A stretch of DNA of 64,000 nucleotides. Source: Aliarcobacter sp. (lineage in GTDB: Bacteria; Campylobacterota; Campylobacteria; Campylobacterales; Arcobacteraceae). The number at the start of each line of letters is the position of its first letter. Position 1 is the first letter of the stretch. Below the pieces are notes generated by a model. That model was not told where the DNA came from, searched no databases, and saw only the letters and a list, made by a program, of their open reading frames with translations. A program made the translations under genes and the position numbers. Positions 27,925 to 36,974 of the stretch are shown here, one piece after another. Location: the NCBI GenBank assembly GCA_028689025.1, contig JAQTXA010000001.1, positions 186,001 through 250,000 of the forward strand, written 5' to 3'.

Positions 27925-28627
27925 TTTCATTTTCCTTTTTATATTCTAAATCTTGTCTTGTGTCTAATTCTACTACTGTACCTCCTAAAGCTACTGTGAT
28001 ATTTACGAATACACTCACATCATCAGCAATTTGTTTTTTTATAGGAAATAAAATCCTATAAAAACACCTAAAATCGAGAAAATCATAAAGATGAATTCTG
28101 AATAATAATAAAATACCTAAAATAAAAATTATATAAGTTCTATCACCTTTTATATTTAAAAAAAGTTGTCCAAGAGTAGTTGCTAAATAGAAAATAATTA
28201 TATAAATAGCAAGTATTTTTCATCTGTGAGTTTGGCTACTTTTTTCATTTAACCAACTTTCTATAATAATTAGTAAAGCATAAAAAGCAAAACCAGAGAT
28301 AAAATGCAATAGCGCCCATAAATATTCGTTAAAAAATAGAGCTCGAATTAAAAAAGAAATTACCATCAAAGAAGCAAAGGTAACGAAACTTCGGATATGT
28401 CCGACGGAGGATATAATCTTCTGGCTAAATATAGAGGAGCCAATAGTGCCTAGAAAAAATGAAGCATTAATCAAACCAATTACTACATCATTTAAACTTA
28501 AATCTTTTAGTTAAACTCCCATCATCCCATAACATATAGCCAAAAATGAAATGGCAAAAAAGAGTGAAGACATTGAGCCTAAAGAGAATTTATCCATATA
28601 TGTTTGTGTGTTTATGTTTTCATTCAT
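27914..28627 (-). pseudogene. Decayed MFS transporter gene
   Basis: Reading from ATG at 28627, MNENINTQTYMDKFSLG opens an MFS-like protein interrupted by TAA at codon 39 (28513-28511) and by TGA at codon 136 (28222-28220). The frame continues to KILAIYIIIFYLATTLGQLF, and a frameshift near 28.1 kb leads to a last helix (FSILGVFIGFYFL) and an acidic tail VVELDTRQDLEYKKENENEE ending at 27914. The total is roughly 236 codons against about 400 for an MFS protein, so the middle is also deleted. The piece at 28220-28474 is open but is only a remnant. The rest of this 800-bp stretch holds nothing else. Confidence 0.8.
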
Positions 28628-28739
28628 CACATCAAAGTAACATATCTGTTCTTAATTTTCTCTTTTGTATTATTATTTGTTCCTAAAAAGTAATCTAATT
28701 GTTATATAATAATTACAAATATTTAGCTATAGGAAAATC

Positions 28740-29519
28740 ATGCAAACAAAAAAATTAATATCTTATTTGACTTGTGAAAAGTTTGAAAAAGATATATTTA
28801 AAAGCGTAGAAGAGCGATATAAATGTAATATCATAAAAGATGCCACCATAATAGATATAGAAGAAGATCAACAAATTATCCTCTTTAAATATGGTGTTTT
28901 TATATGTTGGAATGTTACCTTTGAAAATATAAAGTTTTTTATGGATTTTATAAAAAACTATGAAACAAATAGTTTTGAAATTCCCTTTGTTGAGGAGTTA
29001 AATTATACTTTTGAAAGTGAATTTAAAATTAATTTTGACACTATTTATTTAAATGATTTATCTTCAACTTCAAAAATTGCAATTTCTCAAGCTCTAGCTC
29101 AAAATGTAAAACTTGACCAGTTTGAAAAAGAACTTCAAGCAAGTATTGATGATAATTCAAAAATCCCTTTGCAGTTAGCACAAACAGGAAAAATAAAACT
29201 TACTAAAAAAGAGATTTCAAAAAAAATTGGAGAGTTATTTTTAGTAAAAAGTAAAATAAATCTACACTATGATTTACTTGATACTCCTGAGTTTTTTTGG
29301 GAATATCCAGAATATGAAAATCACTATGAAAGAATGATTAAATATTTAGATATAAAATCAAGGGTTGAAGTTCTAAACAAAAAAGTAGAAATTATTCAAG
29401 AACTTCTACATGTTTTAGGAGATGAACAAAAACATAGATATTCATCTTTTTTAGAGTGGATTATTATAATTCTAATTGCTTTTGAGATTTTAATAAATAT
29501 TAAAGATCATCTTTCATAG
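28740..29519 (+). CDS. RMD1/YagE family protein (DUF155)
   Basis: A 259-residue protein matching the DUF155/RMD1 family: the C-terminal third has LLDTPEFFWEYPEYE, a helical YLDIKSRVEVLNKKV stretch and a final membrane anchor in SSFLEWIIIILIAFEILI. Yeast and human homologues sit in mitochondria; the bacterial function is unknown. It stands alone on the plus strand and converges with the amidase gene, overlapping it by 20 bp. Confidence 0.82.
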   Translation: MQTKKLISYLTCEKFEKDIFKSVEERYKCNIIKDATIIDIEEDQQIILFKYGVFICWNVTFENIKFFMDFIKNYETNSFEIPFVEELNYTFESEFKINFDTIYLNDLSSTSKIAISQALAQNVKLDQFEKELQASIDDNSKIPLQLAQTGKIKLTKKEISKKIGELFLVKSKINLHYDLLDTPEFFWEYPEYENHYERMIKYLDIKSRVEVLNKKVEIIQELLHVLGDEQKHRYSSFLEWIIIILIAFEILINIKDHLS

Positions 29520-30147
29520 ATTTTAAATTAGGAAAATTTACTCTTAAATTTTCCATAAAACTCTGTTCTGGATCATGTTTTATTGTTCTATAGTTTGCAT
29601 CCTTTTCTAAAAACAAAGGATGTTTCTCAAATTTTCTATATTCATAATGTCCTATTAAATACTCTATAGTTTTATACTTATCTTTTAAATATTTTACTAA
29701 TTCAATATTTGCTTTTAGTTGCTCTGGGGTTAAAGACTTTTCATTTCCACCAACATTTTCAATTCCAATACTTGATAGATTTAAACCTATTACATGTCTT
29801 GCCATAAAAGTTTCTGGCATTAATGAATAAATTGTACCATCAGAATCTACTAAAAATTGTGCTGATACATTTAAACTTCCAGCTTTATTTATATCTGTTC
29901 TATCTGTTAATAAAATTTCAGGATAAAATCTATCAAATGACTCTTTTAAATCATCACTTGCAGTGTGGTGAATGACAATAATTTTTGGAATAATATTTAT
30001 ATTATCAACATCTAATCCATAGGATTTTTTTATATATTGTTTTGTAAGTTCTACTCTATTTTGAGTAAATTCTATGGGCTTTTGTTTTATTTCTATTGCA
30101 TAAGAATAAAAAGTAAAAAGTAAAATTGATATAACTATTTTTTTCAT
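29500..30147 (-). CDS. N-acetylmuramoyl-L-alanine amidase (amidase_2/PGRP type)
   Basis: A 215-residue exported zinc amidase cleaving the bond between MurNAc and the peptide stem. The N-terminus is a signal peptide (KKIVISILLFTFYSYA). Zinc-ligand motifs are IVIHHTASDD near residue 55 and the KHP of YRKFEKHPLFLEKD near 178, with HVIGLNLSSIGIENVGG between them. It could act in cell-wall remodelling or recycling. Monocistronic, divergent from the small acidic gene at 30235. Confidence 0.88.
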   Translation of the reverse strand: MKKIVISILLFTFYSYAIEIKQKPIEFTQNRVELTKQYIKKSYGLDVDNINIIPKIIVIHHTASDDLKESFDRFYPEILLTDRTDINKAGSLNVSAQFLVDSDGTIYSLMPETFMARHVIGLNLSSIGIENVGGNEKSLTPEQLKANIELVKYLKDKYKTIEYLIGHYEYRKFEKHPLFLEKDANYRTIKHDPEQSFMENLRVNFPNLKSMKDDL

Positions 30148-30204
30148 TTGCTATTGTAACAAATTAACTTTAAATTCCATTTGTAAATTAAATGAAGAAA
30201 ATAA

Positions 30205-30210
30205 TATAAT
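30205..30210 (+). promoter_or_regulatory. Predicted -10 box
   Basis: TATAAT, 25 bp before the small acidic protein gene at 30235, which has an AAAGGA ribosome site. Confidence 0.5.
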
Positions 30211-30234
30211 TATCTATCAATAAAAAGGAAACAA

Positions 30235-30525
30235 ATGCTAGATATAAAAGAGAAGCTAAAAGACTTAGTTGAAACTGTGATGATTCCTGAAGTAGAAGCC
30301 TACTTAGAAGACTTATATAAACTTTTGGAAACAGATTCTCAGACTTTAGATGACAAAGAAGCGATGGAAGAGATGGAATCGTTTTTAGTTGAACTTCAAA
30401 ATGTTTTGGCTGTTATTGAAGAGGGTAAAACTCCGGATAGTGAGTATCAAAGAATTTATGATTATATTATGAAAAATTTAGATGAACATGAGCATGGACA
30501 CAATATTGAACAACAAGAAGATTAA
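30235..30525 (+). CDS. Small acidic helical protein, paralogue of the protein at 3121
   Basis: A 96-residue acidic helical protein without cysteines, signal peptide or known domain. Its start, MLDIKEKLKDLVETVMIPEVEA, parallels MSNIEKLAKILKEELIPELDE of the protein at 3121-3378, followed in both by acidic helices with an EEM(E/K) segment near residue 44-50. The tail ends in His/Glu/Gln-rich sequence (EHEHGHNIEQQED). Function unknown; it has its own promoter and terminator. Confidence 0.75.
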   Translation: MLDIKEKLKDLVETVMIPEVEAYLEDLYKLLETDSQTLDDKEAMEEMESFLVELQNVLAVIEEGKTPDSEYQRIYDYIMKNLDEHEHGHNIEQQED

Positions 30526-30538
30526 AAATCTACTTGTT
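30512..30538. terminator. Bidirectional terminator spanning two stop codons
   Basis: AACAAGAAGATT - AAA - AATCTACTTGTT: a 12-bp stem with one mismatch, overlapping the last codons of the small acidic gene and of the convergent antiporter gene. Confidence 0.7.
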
Positions 30539-32146
30539 TTCCAAATTTACTAATGCTTCTTGAACTAACAATCGCCCTACTTCAAAATGGGCGTGAACAA
30601 ACTTTTTAATATTCAAATCTTTAAGTTGAGATTTTTCTTCAATAGATTCTATTTTTAACAAAATATTTGCAGCTGGATGAAACTTTAAAACAGCTTCACA
30701 AATCAATCTTTTTCTATGAGTATCACTAACAGTTATAATCACACTTGAAGCCTCATCGACCTTTAATGACTCTAATACGGGTAATTTATCTAAGTGACCA
30801 AAGTATGCCATATAACCTAATTTTCTTCCTAAAATAACGTGTCTTAAATCATCTGAAATAATTACAAAAGGAATTTTTCTCTCTTTTAAATCATTTGCAA
30901 TTACTCTTCCTAAAATTGAAAAACCACAAATAACCACGTGATTTGTTACCTGAATTGGTGTAATTTTATCAGATTCATAAAACTCAACTACAAAATATGA
31001 AGCTAATTTATAGATGTTATTTACTATAAATGGAGTTAAAATCATTGATAAAACAGACACTAAAATTAAAAAACTAGCTGTTTCATGGCTTAATAGATTA
31101 TTACTTGAAGCAAGGGCAAATATTGCAAATGAAAACTCACCAACTTGACAAAGGGCAAGTGCTGATTTTACAGCGGTACTTTTATCTGATTTTCTTCTAA
31201 TTATTAAATATACAACCAAAGCTTTAATAAGCATGATTGCTACAAAAATAGCTAGGATAATATGAACATTATGTAAAAAATATAAAGCATCAATTTTTGT
31301 TCCAACAGAGAAGAAGAATGCTCCTAAAAGTAAATCTTTATAACTTGCAATATCTGATTCAACCTTTACACTAAAGTTAGTATCAGAGATAATCATACCA
31401 GCAATGAATGCGCCTAAAGAGTACGTAAATCCCATTTGATGAGCTAAAAGTGAAGTTCCTATTACAATTGAAAGAACTGAACCTAAAAATAGCTCTTCTA
31501 TTCTTGTATTTGAAGCAAATTTCAAAAGCCAAGAGATAAGTTTTTTTCCAATAGTAAACATAAATAGCACTATAATAATTGCTGAAATGAAAGTTTTTCC
31601 TAAAACTTCACCTATAGATAAAGTATCATTTGTTAAAAATGTAATCAGTAATAAAATAGGAATAACTGCTAAATCTTGAAAAATCAAAATTGCAGTTGAT
31701 TTTTCCCCATAAGGTGTGTGAATATCTTTTGAATGTTTTAAATATGTTAAAACAATTGCTGTTGAGGATAAAGAAAAAGCCAATGAAACAATAAGTGAAA
31801 CTTCTATCGTTAAACCAAAAACAAAAAAAGCTACCAAATAAATTAAAACAGCACTAATACTTACTTGTAAAAAACCATTTAATAAAAGTATCTCTTTCAT
31901 TTTTTTGATTTTATCAAAACTCATTTCGAGACCAATTGTAAACATTAAAAATACTATTCCAAACTCAGCAATAAGCTCTAATGAACCAAGGTCAAGTCCA
32001 TTAAAATTAAAAATATAACTAATCAAAGTTCCAGTTATTATATAACCAATAATGTGTGAAACTCCAAATCGTTTTAAAATAATATTTAAAATTGTTGCTA
32101 TTGAAATAGTTAAAAATAGCGTAAATAAAACGTTCTCCATCGGCAT
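30530..32146 (-). CDS. CPA2-family cation:proton antiporter with RCK domain (KefB/KefC-like)
   Basis: A 538-residue inner-membrane protein. About twelve helices fill residues 5-380, with the CPA2 pattern SLAFSLSSTAIVLTYL and FQDLAVIPILLLI. The C-terminal domain begins VVICGFSILGRVIANDL near 407, a nucleotide-binding RCK_N fold. Members exchange K+ or Na+ for protons; the ion cannot be read from sequence. The start could also be the third-codon ATG. Monocistronic. Confidence 0.87.
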   Translation of the reverse strand: MPMENVLFTLFLTISIATILNIILKRFGVSHIIGYIITGTLISYIFNFNGLDLGSLELIAEFGIVFLMFTIGLEMSFDKIKKMKEILLLNGFLQVSISAVLIYLVAFFVFGLTIEVSLIVSLAFSLSSTAIVLTYLKHSKDIHTPYGEKSTAILIFQDLAVIPILLLITFLTNDTLSIGEVLGKTFISAIIIVLFMFTIGKKLISWLLKFASNTRIEELFLGSVLSIVIGTSLLAHQMGFTYSLGAFIAGMIISDTNFSVKVESDIASYKDLLLGAFFFSVGTKIDALYFLHNVHIILAIFVAIMLIKALVVYLIIRRKSDKSTAVKSALALCQVGEFSFAIFALASSNNLLSHETASFLILVSVLSMILTPFIVNNIYKLASYFVVEFYESDKITPIQVTNHVVICGFSILGRVIANDLKERKIPFVIISDDLRHVILGRKLGYMAYFGHLDKLPVLESLKVDEASSVIITVSDTHRKRLICEAVLKFHPAANILLKIESIEEKSQLKDLNIKKFVHAHFEVGRLLVQEALVNLENK

Positions 32147-32246
32147 TCTTTCTTTTTATATGTATAAAAATTATATCTAATTCTGCTTGTTTATTTTATA
32201 ATTATTTGTATATATTTTATTCATTAAATAAATTAAGATTTTTTGC

Positions 32247-32252
32247 TATAAT
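32247..32252 (+). promoter_or_regulatory. Extended -10 promoter of the DUF6172 gene
   Basis: TTTTTTGCTATAAT is a textbook extended -10 for this phylum, 18 bp before the ATG at 32270. Confidence 0.6.
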
Positions 32253-32269
32253 TTCACCAAAGGATTTAT

Positions 32270-32596
32270 ATGAAAAAAACATTCCAACTAATAGTTGCAA
32301 ATAAAAATAAAGATAGACAAGTTGAATCTATCAAAAATGATGTAAGAAAATATATCAAAAGAGAAAGAACAAAAAGATTACCAGAAAATTGTAATTACTG
32401 GAATTTTGACTGTAAATTTGGAAAAACAGCAGAAGAAGCTAGTGAAATCAGATTTGTAGATATTACAAAATCAATAGATATTGCTGCAAGTGAAAATCTT
32501 GAAAGTTTCTATTTAGAACTAGTAGCTCGTGCTGAATTTAGAAAACCAAAAGAAAAAGAACAAGAAAATAGTGAAGATGAAGAGATAGAAGATTAA
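32270..32596 (+). CDS. DUF6172 family protein
   Basis: A 108-residue soluble protein that fits small DUF6172-type proteins by the pattern VRKYIKRERTKRLPENCNYW followed by FDCKFG (recalled family pattern). The basic central region suggests nucleic-acid contact; the C-terminus is acidic and probably disordered (EKEQENSEDEEIED). No signal peptide. Function unknown. It has its own promoter and shares a terminator with the convergent epimerase-like gene. Confidence 0.7.
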   Translation: MKKTFQLIVANKNKDRQVESIKNDVRKYIKRERTKRLPENCNYWNFDCKFGKTAEEASEIRFVDITKSIDIAASENLESFYLELVARAEFRKPKEKEQENSEDEEIED

Positions 32597-32612
32597 TTCT
32601 CTTCTATTCTTC
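32579..32612. terminator. Hairpin between convergent genes
   Basis: GAAGA-g-ATAGAAGA pairs with TCTTCTAT-TCTTC (one bulge), starting inside the last codons of the DUF6172 gene and ending before the opposite gene's stop at 32625. Confidence 0.55.
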
Positions 32613-32624
32613 TAAATCTTAATT

Positions 32625-33494
32625 TCAAACTTCAACACTATAAAAACAAGAAAAAATCTCATCTTTTTCTAAAGTAATTAAGGCTTTTTTATCTTCAAAA
32701 TTTTGTGTAGTATTTTCTTCATCTGCAACACCAAACCAAGGTTCAATACAGATAAATGGTGCGCCACTTGGTTTTGACCAAATTCCTAAATATGGAAAAT
32801 TATCAAAATCTACTTTTATAAAATTTTCATTTTTTGAGTTTTTCAAATTAAGAGTTTTTATATTTAAATCATTAAAAACCAAAGCATCATTTTTAAATAA
32901 TTCTTCATTTAAAGGAATTTTATTGTCTATTATTTTTAAATTTTCATTTTTATAAACAAGCCCTAAATCATTTAAAAAATATCTTTTACTCTCTTTTATA
33001 TCTTCAAACTCTAAAAAATAATCCTCTTTTTTTTCATTTTCTTCCAAAGGCCAGTTAAACGCAGGATGAGCACCAATTGAGAAAAGCATTTTTTCATTTG
33101 ATTTATTTACAACTTTATATGAAATTATGATTGTATTCTTTTCAAGTTTATATAAAAGAAAAAGCTCGAAAGAAAAAGGATAAATTTCCAAACTTTTTTC
33201 ATCACTACAAAGTTTGAACTCTAAAAAATCAACTTCATTTTTTGCAAGAGCAAACTCTTTATCTCTGGCAAATCCATGTTGTGTCATATCGTACTTTTGA
33301 TTTTTGTAAATATAACTATCATCTTTTAATCTTCCTACAATTGGAAAAAGTATTGGTGAGTTTCTATTCCAATATTTTGCATCTGCTTGCCAAATATATT
33401 CTAAGTTTTTATCCACTTTTTTTAAGCTATTTAATTGTGCGCCAAAAGAGTCAATTTTTGCTTTTATAAATTCATTTTTTATCTCATAATTCAT
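32625..33494 (-). CDS. Aldose 1-epimerase family protein (LacX-like)
   Basis: A 289-residue cytosolic protein of the galactose mutarotase-like fold. Family features are NSPILFPIVGRLKDD near 44-58, TQHGFARDKEF near 71 (active-site His), IGAHPAFNWPL near 140 and WFGVADEE close to the C-terminus. LacX-like members are uncharacterised sugar epimerases; the substrate is unknown. The start overlaps the stop of the upstream REC-PAS gene by 4 bp, so it is the last gene of that operon. Confidence 0.85.
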   Translation of the reverse strand: MNYEIKNEFIKAKIDSFGAQLNSLKKVDKNLEYIWQADAKYWNRNSPILFPIVGRLKDDSYIYKNQKYDMTQHGFARDKEFALAKNEVDFLEFKLCSDEKSLEIYPFSFELFLLYKLEKNTIIISYKVVNKSNEKMLFSIGAHPAFNWPLEENEKKEDYFLEFEDIKESKRYFLNDLGLVYKNENLKIIDNKIPLNEELFKNDALVFNDLNIKTLNLKNSKNENFIKVDFDNFPYLGIWSKPSGAPFICIEPWFGVADEENTTQNFEDKKALITLEKDEIFSCFYSVEV

Positions 33495-34717
33495 TTTAAA
33501 CCTAATTTTATCTCTCTAATATCAATTTTTGCCAATAATCGATCTAGCTTTTTCTTTTGCTCATCTAATATACTTACCAACTCTTTTACTTTATTGTTTT
33601 TTGCTTGGAATTCAGTTGAGACTTCACTAAAAGAAGAGGAACTAATATCATATTTCTCTTTTGCTTCATGTTGAGTAGAGACAACAGTTTTTATTTTTTC
33701 TTTTGCTTTAGAACTCACTTCTTTTAATTTTTCTTCACTCTCATCACTTAATTTCTCAAAATATTTAATTTGACTTAGGAATTTACTTTTTCTTCTCTCT
33801 TCTTGGTCAATGAAAAAATCCATACTTCTATAAAATTCTAGTCGTTCTTGTAATCCATTGATTTTATCTCTGGCTTGTGTATTTATTCTTCTACTTTCAT
33901 TTATATTTTGAGCAACTTTTTTCTTGAAATTTTTTTGTTCTTGTTCATATTCAGTTGCTAAAAATTGTATCCAAATGAACTCTTTTATATCTTCTTTATA
34001 ATCAAGAAGTGGAATTACAGTCAAATATACAAAATACTCTTCCGAGTTTTTTGATAAATATTTCATTTTTCCTTCCCAAACTTCTCCTTTATTAGTAGTT
34101 GATTCTATTTCATCAAAAATCACTCTATTCACATCACTTAACTCATTATGTTTTTTACCTATTAATTCATCTTCAGTATATTCAGAAGCTTCACAAAATG
34201 ACTTATTTACAAATGTAATTTCATTATTTAAATTTGTTTTTGAAACAATTGAGACTTCATTTACAAGTTCAACAATATCTTCTAAATCTTTTTGAATTGT
34301 CTCTTTATATAGTTCATTGTATTTTACATGAGAAATTTTTTCTATTGAATCTAAAATATCATTTAAAGTAAAAGGCTCTATTAAAAAATCACTAATTCCC
34401 AGTTTTATTAAACTTAATAAATCCTCATTTTCTATATCTTTTGTAAATATAATTAATGAAATATCCTCATCAATCTTTTTTACCTCTTCTAAAATATCTA
34501 TAGCTTTTTTATCTAAAAGATTCATTTCACTTAAAACAATATCAATTTTATCTTGGCTTTCTAAACTTTTTTTATAATGGTTTACAGATTCTTCAATATC
34601 ATTTTTGAAAACTACACTATTAAATTTTTCAATAAAATTTTCATTAAAATAACTACAATTTTCCCTCAAAACAATCATAATATTTAGTTTTTTAAAAAAA
34701 TTATCTCTATTTAACAT
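33491..34717 (-). CDS. Pseudo-receiver-PAS-coiled-coil signalling protein
   Basis: A 408-residue protein with a receiver-like domain (about 12-130), a PAS domain (about 150-260, FVNKSFCEASEYTEDELIGK) and a long coiled coil with no enzymatic output domain. The receiver is degenerate: at the phospho-acceptor position there is Glu (E64, VLSEMNLL), the acidic pair is lost (VLRENCS) and the conserved Lys-Pro is replaced by EP (FLIEPF). The paralogue just upstream has an intact receiver. Glu may mimic a permanently phosphorylated state. Twelve bases separate the two genes. Confidence 0.8.
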   Translation of the reverse strand: MLNRDNFFKKLNIMIVLRENCSYFNENFIEKFNSVVFKNDIEESVNHYKKSLESQDKIDIVLSEMNLLDKKAIDILEEVKKIDEDISLIIFTKDIENEDLLSLIKLGISDFLIEPFTLNDILDSIEKISHVKYNELYKETIQKDLEDIVELVNEVSIVSKTNLNNEITFVNKSFCEASEYTEDELIGKKHNELSDVNRVIFDEIESTTNKGEVWEGKMKYLSKNSEEYFVYLTVIPLLDYKEDIKEFIWIQFLATEYEQEQKNFKKKVAQNINESRRINTQARDKINGLQERLEFYRSMDFFIDQEERRKSKFLSQIKYFEKLSDESEEKLKEVSSKAKEKIKTVVSTQHEAKEKYDISSSSFSEVSTEFQAKNNKVKELVSILDEQKKKLDRLLAKIDIREIKLGLK

Positions 34718-34729
34718 ATAAAATACCTT

Positions 34730-35965
34730 TTATTTTTTACCACTAGTTTGACTCTCTCTGTGTAAAAGAACATCTTCTAAATTAATGATTTTCTGACTTC
34801 TTTCTTCTACTTCTGACTCTAGTTTTTTAATAAATTCATCCCTTAATATTATTTCATGGGACATTTTACTAATCTTTTTATCTAGTTTATCACTATGTTC
34901 AACTAAATCATGGGAAGATTGAGAAATCTCTTTTATCTTTACATTAATCTCAAAAGTAAACATATCTTGACGAGCTTTTATCTTTTTTATTTTATCTTCA
35001 ACCAAATGAATATCTTCAAAATAACCTGCATTTTCTATTTGTAAATCTTTTAGAATTTTCTCTTTTTTATCATAGTTTTGATACCTTGATAACTCAAAAG
35101 TTAGTTCATCGACTTTTTCTTGGGCTTTTTTAAAAATCTTTTTTGTCTCTTGAAAATTGTATAAAACTTTCTTTTTAAACTCTCTTCTTTCATTTTCTTC
35201 TTTTGTAGTAAGAAAATTTACACTTATGAAACTTTTTATTTCATCTTTCTCTTTTATAGGAATTGTTGTGCAATTAACATAAAAAACTGAATCATCTTTT
35301 GTGGAATATTTTAAATTTCCTTTGAACTTTTCAGAACTTTTCAAAGTCTCTTCTTGTTTGTCTATAAGCTCTTTTGAAATATCCAAATGATATATTTTTG
35401 TATAATTTTCACCTATTAAATCACTATCTTCATATTTTGACAACTCTTTAAAAAAATCATTTATATATAAAATTTTGCCTTCTAAATCATATATATAAAC
35501 AATTGCTACTTTATTTATGGTGTTAAAATACTCTTGAACCATCTCTTGATGGTTTATTATTTCTATCTCTTTTTTATTTTTTTTACATACTTTTTCGATT
35601 TTTTCTAATAACACCATCACATCTAAAGGTTTTACAAAAAAATCACTAACCCCATGTTTAATGGCGCTTATTAAATACTCTTTGTCACTAAATGCCGTAC
35701 TAAAAATAAAAGGAATATATTTATCTATTTTTCTTACATTTTGTAAAAACTCAATCCCATTCATAAAAGGCATTGAAATATCACTTACAATAACATCTAT
35801 TTTAATTTCTGATTCTAAAACTTTTTCTAAAGCCTCTTTACCATCTTTTGCAATAATCACTTCTTTAAAGAAATCATTAATACTTAAAAATAGTTGCTCA
35901 CGAATTAGTTCGTCATCTTCAACACATAAAATAGTAAGTTCTTTTAGAAAATCCTTATTAAACAT
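34730..35965 (-). CDS. Response regulator: receiver-PAS-coiled-coil
   Basis: A 411-residue protein with a canonical receiver domain: acidic cluster EDD at 16-18, phospho-acceptor D62 in VSDISMPFMNG, and the Lys of FFVKPLD near 112. A PAS domain follows (about 145-260, YINDFFKELSKYEDSDLIGE) and then a long coiled coil (about 265-400). There is no DNA-binding, HD, GGDEF or kinase domain, so output is probably by protein-protein interaction. The nearest ribosome site (AAGGA) is unusually far, 16 bases, from the ATG. Heads an operon of three genes. Confidence 0.83.
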   Translation of the reverse strand: MFNKDFLKELTILCVEDDELIREQLFLSINDFFKEVIIAKDGKEALEKVLESEIKIDVIVSDISMPFMNGIEFLQNVRKIDKYIPFIFSTAFSDKEYLISAIKHGVSDFFVKPLDVMVLLEKIEKVCKKNKKEIEIINHQEMVQEYFNTINKVAIVYIYDLEGKILYINDFFKELSKYEDSDLIGENYTKIYHLDISKELIDKQEETLKSSEKFKGNLKYSTKDDSVFYVNCTTIPIKEKDEIKSFISVNFLTTKEENERREFKKKVLYNFQETKKIFKKAQEKVDELTFELSRYQNYDKKEKILKDLQIENAGYFEDIHLVEDKIKKIKARQDMFTFEINVKIKEISQSSHDLVEHSDKLDKKISKMSHEIILRDEFIKKLESEVEERSQKIINLEDVLLHRESQTSGKK

Positions 35966-36138
35966 GATAATTTTTATTATTTCCTTTTTTTATATTTTAA
36001 TATAATACTATATTTTATAGATAATGTATTAAAAATAGACAGAAATTAAATTATTTATTTATTGTTTCTTTGATTTTTAAGTTTATAAGAAAGATATTTT
36101 ATAAAAAATACTTATTGAAGATATTTTTCATTAATTAG

Positions 36139-36906
36139 TTATTTTATAATTCCTTTGATTTTTAAAGCCTCCAAAGTTAACTCTTTTCTTTTTGCTAAAT
36201 CATCCTTTGATTTTGTATCAATATTTGTAGCAAAAAACCAAACATCATCTTTTGTTTCAATAAAACCCACATACCAGCCATATTTCCCTTCCCAACCAGT
36301 TTTTGCTCGGATTGTATAATCTTCATTTTTTTCATCAATCAGTATGATTTTTAAAAGATTTATGTCTTCAATTTTAAAAGGTAAATCATTTGTATATAAT
36401 CGTTTTAAGAATTTTATTTGCCCATAAGTTGTGATTTTTAAACTTTCATCTAACCAAAATCTTGTTACGTCATTACCTATATTTTCATCCCCATAATCAA
36501 GTTCTTCTAAGTATTTTTTATATTTTTCAATCCCTATTTTTGAAGCAAACTCTTGATAACACCAAACACATGAAGTTTTAAAGGCAGTTTGTAAAGTTTG
36601 ATTTTTATTCCAAGATTCATATTCTCTTATTTTTTTATCCCAAACAATCACAGAATCTTTGTTAACTACACCTTCATTTAAAGCAATTAAGGTGTTTGGA
36701 ATTTTAAAAGTTGAGGCAGGACTAAAAAGTATTTCAGCTCTTTGGTCATTATAAATATAGATTTTTTTTGTATTTAAAGATTCAATAACTATAGTTCCAT
36801 CAACTTGTTTGTTTTTAAATATATTTTCAAGCTCTAAATCTTGAGCAATCAAAAAAGAGTGAGTTAAGAAAAGTAGTGTAATAAGTAGTTTGATTTTTTT
36901 GTGCAT
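36139..36906 (-). CDS. blaOXA: Class D beta-lactamase (OXA type)
   Basis: A 255-residue periplasmic serine beta-lactamase that hydrolyses penicillins. It has a signal peptide (KIKLLITLLFLTHSFLIA), STFK with the nucleophile S65 and carbamylated K68, SCV (S112-x-V114), W151 and KTG at 202-204. The usual YGN motif is YGD (138-140). I chose the ATG at 36906 because GGAG lies 7 bases upstream; a start at 36927 would place that site inside the gene. OXA enzymes are intrinsic in Arcobacter. A long hairpin lies just upstream. Confidence 0.92.
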   Translation of the reverse strand: MHKKIKLLITLLFLTHSFLIAQDLELENIFKNKQVDGTIVIESLNTKKIYIYNDQRAEILFSPASTFKIPNTLIALNEGVVNKDSVIVWDKKIREYESWNKNQTLQTAFKTSCVWCYQEFASKIGIEKYKKYLEELDYGDENIGNDVTRFWLDESLKITTYGQIKFLKRLYTNDLPFKIEDINLLKIILIDEKNEDYTIRAKTGWEGKYGWYVGFIETKDDVWFFATNIDTKSKDDLAKRKELTLEALKIKGIIK

Positions 36907-36925
36907 TTTGTAGCTCCTAAATTTC

Positions 36926-36958
36926 AAGTAAGGTATTCTATAGAATCCTACCTTACTT
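36926..36958. terminator. Hairpin between rhlE-like and beta-lactamase genes
   Basis: AAGTAAGGTA and TACCTTACTT (perfect 10-bp arms) flank a loop that contains the palindrome TTCTATAGAA, making an almost continuous 15-bp stem. On the minus strand it lies between the helicase stop and the lactamase ribosome site. There is no following T-tract, so it may be a leaky terminator, an mRNA-stability element or an attenuator. Confidence 0.45.
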
Positions 36959-36974
36959 AAATATTTTGAACTAA

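Noticed and set aside
28220..28474. An 84-residue stand-alone membrane protein
   Set aside because: Upstream and downstream sequence in the same frame continues the same MFS protein through stop codons, so this is a pseudogene fragment.
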